Positions 1 through 5,067 of a stretch of 5,067 nt of DNA are shown one piece after another. Each line of letters begins with the position of its first letter. Position 1 is the stretch's first letter. The notes under the pieces were generated by a model. The model saw only the letters and a program-made list of their open reading frames with translations. It searched no databases and was not told the origin of the DNA. The position numbers were made by a program, and so were the translations under genes. The stretch comes from Lachnospiraceae bacterium (GTDB lineage Bacteria > Bacillota_A > Clostridia > Lachnospirales > Lachnospiraceae), in NCBI GenBank assembly GCA_017435025.1, contig JAFSFU010000114.1, positions 1-5,067 on the forward strand, read 5' to 3'.

Positions 1-570
1 GATCATTCGGAAGTGCATTGTGCGCTGGTGGCGGACAGAGCCGGCATGATCTTAAAGAAACTGGGATACTCGGAACATGATGTTGAAGTGGCAAAAATCG
101 CCGGATTCATGCACGACATGGGCAATGCGGTGAACAGACAGCGCCATGCGGAATATGGTGCATTGCTGGCAGACCGGATCCTTGCAGAGACGGATCTTCC
201 GTTGGAGGACCGTGTGACAGTGGTATCGGCTATCGGAAGCCATGACGAATCGACCGGAGGAGCGAAGGACGCGATTTCCGCAGCGCTGATCATTGCAGAT
301 AAGACTGATGTGCGGAGAAACCGTGTAAGAGCAAAGGAAATGCCGAACTTTGATATCCACGATAGGGTAAATTATGCAGTTACCGAGGCAAAATTGAAAG
401 TGAATGCAGAGAAGAAGATTATTACACTGAATCTGCAGATCGATGAGAGCATCTGTTCCATGCTGGAATATTTTGAAATTTTCCTGCAGAGAATGCTCAT
501 GTGTCGCCGCGCAGCGGAACTTTTGGGTGTAAAATTTAAACTGACTGCCAATGGAAGCAAAATTGTGTAA
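1..570 (+). CDS. HD-domain phosphohydrolase, 5' end missing
   Basis: Frame 1 is open from the first base, so the gene starts upstream of the window; the GTG at 13 is an internal Val codon. The 189 visible residues carry the spaced metal ligands of the HD superfamily: an early His (codon 4-6, DHSEVH), the His-Asp doublet in FMHDMGN (112-117), His in RQRHAEYG (145-147), His in GSHDEST (241-243) and Asp in IIADKTD (298-300). An Arg-rich stretch follows (DVRRNRVR), then a less conserved C-terminal half with no motif I recognise. Family members are divalent-metal phosphomonoesterases or phosphodiesterases, often acting on nucleotides, but the substrate cannot be read from this fragment. There is no HD-GYP signature and no membrane segment in the visible part, so it is probably cytosolic. 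It ends in TAA and is followed 33 bases later by a terminator, so it closes its transcription unit. Fold assignment is firm; specific function is unknown. Confidence 0.88.
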   Translation, partial: DHSEVHCALVADRAGMILKKLGYSEHDVEVAKIAGFMHDMGNAVNRQRHAEYGALLADRILAETDLPLEDRVTVVSAIGSHDESTGGAKDAISAALIIADKTDVRRNRVRAKEMPNFDIHDRVNYAVTEAKLKVNAEKKIITLNLQIDESICSMLEYFEIFLQRMLMCRRAAELLGVKFKLTANGSKIV

Positions 571-602
571 CGATTGAGATTAGAAGAGAGAAACTTAAGG
601 AA

Positions 603-630
603 AACGGGCGAAAGGGCTCGTTCTTTTTTT
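603..630 (+). terminator. Intrinsic terminator of the HD-domain gene
   Basis: A 7-bp stem (603-609 pairing with 616-622, with one G-U pair) encloses a six-base loop (GAAAGG). It is followed by one C and then seven T residues (624-630). It lies 33 bases after the stop codon and just before the tdh promoter, so it separates the two transcription units. Confidence 0.82.
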
Positions 631-640
631 GCGTTCATTA

Positions 641-669
641 TTGTCAAAAAGGGAAAAATGTGATACAAT
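641..669 (+). promoter_or_regulatory. Promoter of the tdh-kbl operon (sigma-A type)
   Basis: The -35 box TTGTCA (641-646, 5/6 to consensus) and -10 box TACAAT (664-669, 5/6) are separated by exactly 17 bases. The -10 is preceded by TGA, giving an extended -10 (TGnTACAAT). Transcription would start near 676, leaving a leader of about 48 bases. That is too short for a T-box or glycine riboswitch, so control probably acts on initiation. Confidence 0.82.
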
Positions 670-680
670 GTCTGTATCAC
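660..680. promoter_or_regulatory. Palindromic operator candidate over the tdh promoter
   Basis: GTGATACA (660-667) and TGTATCAC (673-680) are exact reverse complements, separated by ATGTC. The 16 paired bases cover the -10 box and the predicted start site. This is where a dimeric helix-turn-helix repressor would block RNA polymerase. The two-turn centre spacing (13 bp) suits a dimer on one DNA face. The cognate regulator is not identifiable here. The site lies upstream of the tdh coding region and has no U-tract after it, so it is not a terminator. Confidence 0.65.
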
Positions 681-710
681 ACAAACAAACTAAAAGAAAG
701 TGTATTTCGT

Positions 711-716
711 GGAGGG
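711..716 (+). promoter_or_regulatory. Ribosome binding site that fixes the tdh start
   Basis: GGAGGG lies 7 bases before the ATG at 724. The same frame is open upstream to a GTG at 700, with another GTG at 709, but 700 has no Shine-Dalgarno sequence and 709 overlaps this one. The ATGs at 730 and 733 are too far from it. The start is therefore placed at 724. Confidence 0.85.
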
Positions 717-723
717 ACATTGT

Positions 724-1764
724 ATGCGAATGATGGACGCTATTGTTAAACCGTCTGCAGCTCCGGGCTTAGAGCTGCGTCAGGTTCCGGTTCCGACTCC
801 GGGTCCGGGCGAGGTATTAATCAAAATTCACAAAACAGCTATTTGTGGAACAGACGTACATATTTATGACTGGAACGACTGGTCCAAGCAGCACATCAAA
901 CCGCCGATGACAATCGGTCACGAGTATGTTGGTGAGATCGCTGAGCTTGGTGCTGGTGTTACAGGTTTCGAGATCGGCCAGAGAGTATCCGGTGAAGGTC
1001 ACATCACATGTGGTCACTGCCGTAACTGCCACAATGGTAACATCCAGTGGTGTAAAGATACAAACAGCGTTGGCGTAGACCGTGACGGTGCATTCGCTGA
1101 GTATGTATGTATCCCGGCAACAAACGTTATCAGAATTGCTCCGGATCTGGACGAGGATGTTGTTGCTATGTTTGATGCTGTAGGTAACGCGACACATACA
1201 GCTCTTATGTTCAACCTTGTTGGTGAGGACGTTCTCATCACAGGTGCAGGCCCGATCGGTGTTATCGCTGTAGCTATCTGTAAGTATGCAGGTGCTCGCC
1301 GCGTTATCATCACTGATATCCAGGATGCTCGTCTTGAGCTTGCTATGAAGATGGGTGCTGATGCTGCAGTTAACACAGCAAAAGAAGATCTTATGACAGT
1401 AATGCGTGAGCAGGGTCTCGTAGAAGGCTTCGACGTAGGTCTTGAGATGTCCGGTTCCGGTATCGCATTAAATCAGATGCTTTCCGTTATGAGAAACGGC
1501 GGTAAGATCAGCCTTCTTGGTCTTGGCAACGCTCCGATCAATATGGATATGAACCTTGTAATCGGTAAGGGTCTTACACTTCAGGGTATCTATGGACGTA
1601 AGTTTGATAACTGGCACCAGATGGCTTACATGGTACAGGGTGGTCTGAATCTTAAGCCGGCTATCACACATCGTTTCCACTACACAGAGTTCGAAAAAGG
1701 ATTTGAAGCTATGCACAGCGGTAAATCCGGTAAAGTTATCTTAGACTGGACAACTAAGAAATAA
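724..1764 (+). CDS. tdh: L-threonine 3-dehydrogenase (zinc, NAD-dependent)
   Basis: Oxidises L-threonine with NAD+ to 2-amino-3-ketobutyrate in the cytosol, the first step of threonine breakdown to glycine. At 346 residues it is close to the E. coli enzyme's length and is a medium-chain alcohol dehydrogenase throughout. Visible motifs are the catalytic-zinc Cys41 in AICGTD and GHEYVGE with His66. Also visible are His93 in EGHITCG, matching the E. coli active-site His, and the structural-zinc cysteines C96, C99, C102 and C110. The Rossmann loop is GAGPIG (174-179). Asp198 at the end of the next strand (IITDI) indicates NAD+ rather than NADP+. FDAVGNATHTAL resembles the Tdh-specific FDPFGNAVHTAL, which separates it from sorbitol or butanediol dehydrogenases. 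kbl follows 44 bases downstream, confirming the pathway. Codon use is strongly biased (GGT, CGT, GCT, GTT, ACA), pointing to high expression. Confidence 0.96.
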   Translation: MRMMDAIVKPSAAPGLELRQVPVPTPGPGEVLIKIHKTAICGTDVHIYDWNDWSKQHIKPPMTIGHEYVGEIAELGAGVTGFEIGQRVSGEGHITCGHCRNCHNGNIQWCKDTNSVGVDRDGAFAEYVCIPATNVIRIAPDLDEDVVAMFDAVGNATHTALMFNLVGEDVLITGAGPIGVIAVAICKYAGARRVIITDIQDARLELAMKMGADAAVNTAKEDLMTVMREQGLVEGFDVGLEMSGSGIALNQMLSVMRNGGKISLLGLGNAPINMDMNLVIGKGLTLQGIYGRKFDNWHQMAYMVQGGLNLKPAITHRFHYTEFEKGFEAMHSGKSGKVILDWTTKK

Positions 1765-1791
1765 TAACTGAACAACAATAACTAAGAAATT

Positions 1792-1797
1792 AGGAGG
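1792..1797 (+). promoter_or_regulatory. Ribosome binding site of kbl
   Basis: AGGAGG ends 11 bases before the ATG at 1809, slightly longer than the optimum but a perfect core match. There is no promoter or terminator in the 44-base tdh-kbl gap, so kbl is translated from the tdh transcript. Confidence 0.8.
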
Positions 1798-1808
1798 AAG
1801 CAAATACA

Positions 1809-2996
1809 ATGAAAACAGCATTTGAATCCTACCGCGTAGAGCTTGATGCTATCCGCGAGGCAGGTACATATAAAGCAGAGCGTATCATTACAACTCCGCA
1901 GCGTTCCCGTATCAACACAACTGCAGCTGATGGTGTAGTTAACATGTGTGCTAACAACTACCTTGGCCTTTCTTCTCATCCGCGTCTGGTTGAAGCTGCT
2001 AAGGCAAGCTATGACAACTGGGGCTTTGGTCTTTCTTCCGTACGTTTCATCTGCGGTACACAGCAGATCCACAAAGACCTTGAGCAGAGAATCGCTAAAT
2101 TCGTAGGCATGGAAGACGCTATCCTTTACTCCTCCTGCTTCGATGCAAACGGTGGTTTATTCGAAGTTCTGTTAAACGCAGAAGACGCTATCATCTCCGA
2201 TGAACTGAACCATGCTTCTATCATCGACGGTGTTAGATTATGTAAAGCAAAAAGATATCGTTACAAAAACAACAACATGGAAGATCTCCGCAAGCAGTTA
2301 GAGGATGCTCGTGCAACAGGCTGCAAGAGAATCATGATCGCTACTGACGGTGTATTCTCCATGGACGGTTACATCGCAAACCTTAAAGGTATCTGTGATC
2401 TTGCTGATGAATTCGACGCTATGGTTATGGTTGACGATAGCCACGCTGTTGGTTTCATGGGCGCTCATGGTCGCGGAACAGCTGAGTACTGCGGCGTTAT
2501 GGATCGTGTAGATATCATCACAGGTACATTTGGTAAAGCTATGGGCGGAGCTTCCGGCGGTTACACAGCTTCCAAGAAGGAAGTAGTAGACCTCCTTCGT
2601 CAGCGCAGCCGTCCGTACCTCTTCTCCAACACACTTGCTCCGGCAATCTGTGCAGCTACAATCGAGACAATCAACATCCTCGAAGAGTCCACAGCACTTC
2701 GTGACAAAGTTCATGAGAACGCTGCTTACTTCCGTGCAGAGATGGAGAAACATGGTTTCGATATGCTTCCGGGTGAGCATCCGATCGTTCCGGTTATGCT
2801 CTATGATCCGAAGGTTGCTAACGAGTTCGCACGTCGTATGCTTGATAAGGGCGTATACGTAGTTGGATTCTGTTATCCGGTAGTTCCGAAGGGACGCGAC
2901 CGTGTACGTACACAGATCTCCGCTGGTCATACAAAAGAGGATCTGGATTTCGCAGTTAAGTGCTTCGCAGAAGTAAAGGCTGAGATGGGTCTCTAA
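1809..2996 (+). CDS. kbl: 2-amino-3-ketobutyrate CoA ligase (glycine C-acetyltransferase)
   Basis: A PLP enzyme of the alpha-oxoamine synthase family that cleaves 2-amino-3-ketobutyrate with CoA to glycine and acetyl-CoA. It removes the unstable product of the preceding Tdh. At 395 residues it is very near the E. coli length (398). The N-terminal part has the substrate-side signature [10 protein letters not shown] and then [19 protein letters not shown]. The cofactor site shows His135 in DELNHASI (ring stacking), Asp209 and His212 in VDDSHAVGF (Asp209 bonds the pyridine nitrogen), and Lys243 in [13 protein letters not shown] as the Schiff-base lysine. [11 protein letters not shown] and the C-terminal [11 protein letters not shown] are also as in Kbl. 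The sister enzymes BioF, HemA and serine palmitoyltransferase share the fold, but overall resemblance and tdh linkage settle the assignment. Codon bias is as extreme as in tdh. The gene ends 32 bases before a strong terminator. Confidence 0.96.
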   Translation: MKTAFESYRVELDAIREAGTYKAERIITTPQRSRINTTAADGVVNMCANNYLGLSSHPRLVEAAKASYDNWGFGLSSVRFICGTQQIHKDLEQRIAKFVGMEDAILYSSCFDANGGLFEVLLNAEDAIISDELNHASIIDGVRLCKAKRYRYKNNNMEDLRKQLEDARATGCKRIMIATDGVFSMDGYIANLKGICDLADEFDAMVMVDDSHAVGFMGAHGRGTAEYCGVMDRVDIITGTFGKAMGGASGGYTASKKEVVDLLRQRSRPYLFSNTLAPAICAATIETINILEESTALRDKVHENAAYFRAEMEKHGFDMLPGEHPIVPVMLYDPKVANEFARRMLDKGVYVVGFCYPVVPKGRDRVRTQISAGHTKEDLDFAVKCFAEVKAEMGL

Positions 2997-3027
2997 TCCT
3001 TTCTGAATAACGAAATTAAATAAAATT

Positions 3028-3065
3028 GCCGTGGTTTCAAGGTGACTTGGGGCCACGGCTTTTTT
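3028..3065 (+). terminator. Strong terminator of the tdh-kbl operon
   Basis: The arms GCCGTGG (3028-3034) and CCACGGC (3053-3059) pair perfectly. The inner CAAG (3038-3041) and CTTG (3046-3049) pair around a GTGA loop, which as RNA is a GNRA tetraloop. The TTT (3035-3037) faces GGG (3050-3052), allowing three consecutive G-U pairs. The whole can therefore form one 14-bp helix, followed by TTTTTT (3060-3065). Confidence 0.9.
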
Positions 3066-3105
3066 GATTTCTAGGAAGATTTCCTTTTCAAATTTCCTAC
3101 AGACA

Positions 3106-3134
3106 TTGATTTTTCCTGGGCAATTCTGTAAAAT
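3106..3134 (+). promoter_or_regulatory. Probable promoter of the Dus gene
   Basis: TTGATT (3106-3111, 4/6 to the -35 consensus) and TAAAAT (3129-3134, 5/6 to the -10 consensus) are 17 bases apart. Transcription would start near 3141, about 25 bases before the ATG. An alternative -10 (TATATT, 3137-3142) has no good -35 at proper spacing. A promoter is needed here because the terminator at 3028-3065 isolates this gene from kbl. Confidence 0.6.
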
Positions 3135-3150
3135 TATATATTGCAACGCA

Positions 3151-3157
3151 GAAAGGA
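3151..3157 (+). promoter_or_regulatory. Ribosome binding site that fixes the Dus start
   Basis: GAAAGGA lies 8 bases before the ATG at 3166. The frame is open upstream to a TTG at 3064, but that codon sits in the U-tract of the preceding terminator and ahead of the promoter. The Dus homology also begins at MKLYFAPMEG. Confidence 0.7.
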
Positions 3158-3165
3158 AAAAGAAG

Positions 3166-4197
3166 ATGAAATTATACTTTGCGCCTATGGAGGGCATCAC
3201 TACATATTTATATCGAAATCTGCATTACAAGCATTATAAGGGAATTGACAAGTATTATTCGCCCTTCGTATCGCCGGGACCCAATCAGGGGCTGAGTGTG
3301 AAGGAGATTCGGGATGTACTGCCGGAGAACAATCCGGACATCCCTATGATTCCGCAGCTGATGACCAATCGGTCGGTGGACTTTATTATGGCTGCAAAAG
3401 TGATGAGGGATCGCGGATACACCGAGTTGAATTTCAATCTGGGATGTCCATCCGGAACCGTGGTCTCTAAGAAAAAAGGATCCGGTTTCCTTGCATACCC
3501 GGATGATCTGAATCGTTTTCTGGAGGAAGTGTTTTCAGATCCGTTTTTGGTGAATAAAGAAGTTGAAGTATCGATCAAGACTAGGGCCGGAAAGGTGAGC
3601 CATGAGGAGTGGCCGCGTCTGATGGAAATCTACAATCAGTACCCGATCAAGGAACTGATCATTCATCCGCGCGTGCAGCAGGATATGTACAAGAATACGC
3701 CAAGTTGGGATGTGTTTGCGCAGGCAGTGGAGGAGAGTAAGATTCCGTTGGTATTCAATGGTGATATCTTCCGCGTACCTGAGTTTCTCGCATTTGCCGA
3801 GCGTTTCCCGCAAATTGACCGGATCATGCTGGGAAGAGGAATTATCCGAAATCCGGAGCTGGCTGAGCGGATTTTAGCGTTATATGGAGATGATGGCAGC
3901 GACGGACAGAAGGGGGGAGCGTTCCGAGAAGAGAGCGGAATTCCGGGAATTTCCAGGAATGCAGTGAACAATGCCGGAGTGGATCAGTTTGATAAAAAGA
4001 CATTCCGCCGGTTCCATGAAGACCTGATCGAAGCATATAGTGATTACATGTACGGCGAACGGCCGGTACTCTATAAAATGAAAGAACTGTGGTTCTATAT
4101 GATCTCCATGTTCCCGGACAGTCAGAAGATTGGAAAGAAGATTATGAAATCCAATCATCTGGCAGAATATCAGGCAATTGTGCAGGAATTATTTTAG
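3166..4197 (+). CDS. tRNA-dihydrouridine synthase family protein
   Basis: An FMN enzyme that reduces uridines in tRNA loops to dihydrouridine using NAD(P)H. The 343-residue product opens with the family's PMEGITTYLYR, a divergent form of PM.G.TD..FR. The active site follows in NFNLGCPSGTVVSKKKGSGFL, with Cys94 of GCPS as the predicted catalytic acid. FMN-site motifs come next in order: SIKTRAG (136-142, Lys138), IIHPR (166-170 region, His167), NGDI (198-201) and LGRG (222-225). The C-terminal helical tRNA-binding region contains KMKELWFYMISMFP. The sequence type resembles a clostridial Dus subgroup rather than canonical DusB, so no DusA/B/C symbol is given. Residues about 241-276 form a Gly/Asp/Ser-rich, apparently disordered linker between the barrel and the helical domain, which seems longer than usual. 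Codon use is ordinary, unlike tdh-kbl. It appears to be a single-gene unit between two terminators. Confidence 0.92.
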   Translation: MKLYFAPMEGITTYLYRNLHYKHYKGIDKYYSPFVSPGPNQGLSVKEIRDVLPENNPDIPMIPQLMTNRSVDFIMAAKVMRDRGYTELNFNLGCPSGTVVSKKKGSGFLAYPDDLNRFLEEVFSDPFLVNKEVEVSIKTRAGKVSHEEWPRLMEIYNQYPIKELIIHPRVQQDMYKNTPSWDVFAQAVEESKIPLVFNGDIFRVPEFLAFAERFPQIDRIMLGRGIIRNPELAERILALYGDDGSDGQKGGAFREESGIPGISRNAVNNAGVDQFDKKTFRRFHEDLIEAYSDYMYGERPVLYKMKELWFYMISMFPDSQKIGKKIMKSNHLAEYQAIVQELF

Positions 4198-4199
4198 TA

Positions 4200-4235
4200 A
4201 AAGGAGGATACAGCGAACGTGCTGTATCCTTCTTT
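4200..4235 (+). terminator. Terminator hairpin after the Dus gene
   Basis: AGGATACAGC (4205-4214) pairs perfectly with GCTGTATCCT (4221-4230) around GAACGT. The stem can be extended outwards to 4200/4235 with one G-U pair, giving up to 15 bp. The T-rich run TTCTTT is short, interrupted and partly inside the extended stem, so termination may be less efficient than after kbl. The A-rich left flank could also let it work weakly on the opposite strand. Confidence 0.72.
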
Positions 4236-4291
4236 GGCTTATACATATAAAGAAAAAGTTTGTTCTGCGTTTCGAACATAAGAAAAAACAA

Positions 4292-4320
4292 TAGTTATTC
4301 CGAAAAAAATATAGTATAAT
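4292..4320 (+). promoter_or_regulatory. Probable promoter of the RpiR-family gene
   Basis: A perfect TATAAT (4315-4320) lies 34 bases before the ATG. The hexamer at 17-base spacing, TAGTTA (4292-4297), matches the -35 consensus at only 3 of 6 positions, and there is no TG extension. Promoter strength may therefore be low or depend on another factor. The upstream region is A-rich. Confidence 0.55.
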
Positions 4321-4354
4321 CTTAGGATAGTCTAAAGAAAGCGAAGAAACGGAA

Positions 4355-5067
4355 ATGAATTTTGTAGAGAGAATCGACTCCCTCAACACTGCTATGACAA
4401 AAAAGCAGAGACAGATTACGGAGTATATGAAAAACAATATCGAAACGATGTGCTTCATTACTCTAAAAGAAATGAGTGCAGAATTGGGAGTTACGGAAAG
4501 TACAATTGTAAATACCTGTAAAGTGTTGGGATATCCGAGTTTTAATGAAATGAAATACGAAGCTCGAAAATATAACAACTTAAATATGAGGAAAAGTATT
4601 TATCAGGGGAACGGATATTACCACACAGATATTTCAAAGGAAGATATATCCGATAAAGAAAAACTGCTTACGGAAATTTGTATGGAAGAAAAGCAGCAGA
4701 TGGATAGTTATTTTCAGTATTTTGACGCGAAACGGTATTTGGAAGTGGCAAAAATCTTTTACCAGTACTCTAATATTATCATATGCGGCAGGGGCGCCTC
4801 TTATATTTTGGCGCAGCGATTGTCTTCCGGCCTTTCTTTATCCCAGCGTTCATCCAGAGTCGTGAATACAGAATTAAATGAAGAGGTCTATGCGATGCTG
4901 CCTGCCATCGATAAAGAAACACTTCTTGTTTCAATCGCTTTTCCGGATTATTATTTTGTAACAGAGAGAGTTGCGGAATACGGTAAAAAAGTAGGGGCAA
5001 AAGTGATTGTTATTACGGACAATGCCAATATCCGATTGGCGAAGATGGCGGATGAGGCTTTGTTTGC
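4355..5067 (+). CDS. MurR/RpiR-family transcriptional regulator, 3' end missing
   Basis: The frame runs open from ATG 4355 to the window end (237 codons); family members are about 280 residues, so some 40 are missing. Residues 1-75 form the RpiR N-terminal helix-turn-helix domain: TKKQRQITEYM, then LKEMSAELGVTESTIV (37-52) and CKVLGYPSFNEMK (55-67). From about 125 a SIS (sugar isomerase) domain begins, with the glycine loop IIICGRGAS (141-149), LLVSIAFPDYY (190-200) and GAKVIVITDN typical of its alternating strands. SIS domains in this family bind phosphosugars that switch DNA binding. Target genes usually lie next to the regulator, so the regulon may be just beyond 5067. The ribosome binding site is poor (GCGAAG at 4341-4346), suggesting low-level synthesis. 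No sugar-metabolism gene is visible upstream, so its ligand cannot be named. Confidence 0.9.
   Translation, partial: MNFVERIDSLNTAMTKKQRQITEYMKNNIETMCFITLKEMSAELGVTESTIVNTCKVLGYPSFNEMKYEARKYNNLNMRKSIYQGNGYYHTDISKEDISDKEKLLTEICMEEKQQMDSYFQYFDAKRYLEVAKIFYQYSNIIICGRGASYILAQRLSSGLSLSQRSSRVVNTELNEEVYAMLPAIDKETLLVSIAFPDYYFVTERVAEYGKKVGAKVIVITDNANIRLAKMADEALF

Noticed and set aside
700..723. An upstream start for tdh at GTG 700, adding eight residues.
   Set aside because: It has no ribosome binding site of its own, and the good GGAGGG at 711-716 lies inside the extension, correctly placed for ATG 724.
571..723. Search of the HD gene to tdh gap for a riboswitch, T-box or tRNA gene.
   Set aside because: After the terminator and promoter only about 48 bases of leader remain, with no structured domain or T-box sequence.
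3073..3085. Small inverted repeat AGGAA-GAT-TTCCT between the kbl terminator and the Dus promoter.
   Set aside because: Arms are only 5 bp in a T-rich stretch, and it lies upstream of the -35 without other support; chance occurrence is likely.
3064..3165. An N-terminal extension of Dus from TTG 3064.
   Set aside because: It starts inside the U-tract of the kbl terminator, precedes the likely promoter, and the added residues have no Dus similarity.
2298..3200. A 300-codon open frame on the - strand opposite kbl.
   Set aside because: It is antisense to a clear, full-length Kbl, crosses the kbl terminator, and its translation is rich in Cys, Ser, His and Thr with no recognisable domain. Strong codon bias in kbl removes stop codons from this antisense frame.
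4201..4281. A possible 20-codon peptide gene: AAGGAGGA (4201-4208), GTG at 4219, TAA at 4279-4281.
   Set aside because: The Shine-Dalgarno match lies in the left arm of the Dus terminator stem and would be buried in the hairpin. The GTG overlaps the loop and right arm, and the peptide has no recognisable character. The resemblance is most simply due to the hairpin sequence.

Overview
The window looks like chromosomal DNA from a low-to-moderate G+C Firmicute, most likely a gut-type Clostridium (Lachnospiraceae-like). This is inferred from AGGAGG-type ribosome binding sites, sigma-A-like promoters, compact hairpin/U-tract terminators, and a Dus subfamily and RpiR regulator of clostridial appearance. 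All five genes are on the + strand. None of the sequence looks mobile, and there is no CRISPR array, tRNA or rRNA gene.

Layout: (1) 1-570 is the 3' part of an HD-domain metal-dependent phosphohydrolase gene, followed by an intrinsic terminator (603-630). (2) 641-669 is a very good promoter with an extended -10. It is overlapped by a perfect 8-bp inverted repeat (660-680) that looks like a repressor operator. It drives tdh (724-1764, L-threonine 3-dehydrogenase) and kbl (1809-2996, 2-amino-3-ketobutyrate CoA ligase), and a strong terminator follows (3028-3065). (3) 3106-3134 is a promoter for a tRNA-dihydrouridine synthase gene (3166-4197), ended by a long hairpin (4200-4235). (4) 4315-4320 is a consensus -10 box before a MurR/RpiR-family regulator gene (4355 onward), cut by the window end.

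The tdh-kbl pair is a complete two-step pathway. Threonine is oxidised with NAD+ to 2-amino-3-ketobutyrate, which Kbl cleaves with CoA to glycine and acetyl-CoA. These two genes show a strongly biased, 'highly expressed' codon pattern (GGT, CGT, GCT, ACA, ATC) that the flanking genes lack, so the pathway is probably a major flux in this organism. The other genes appear to be independent transcription units, each with its own signals.

No novel multi-gene system is visible. The best leads are the palindromic operator on the tdh promoter, the linker insertion in the Dus protein, and the unusual recognition helix of the RpiR regulator.
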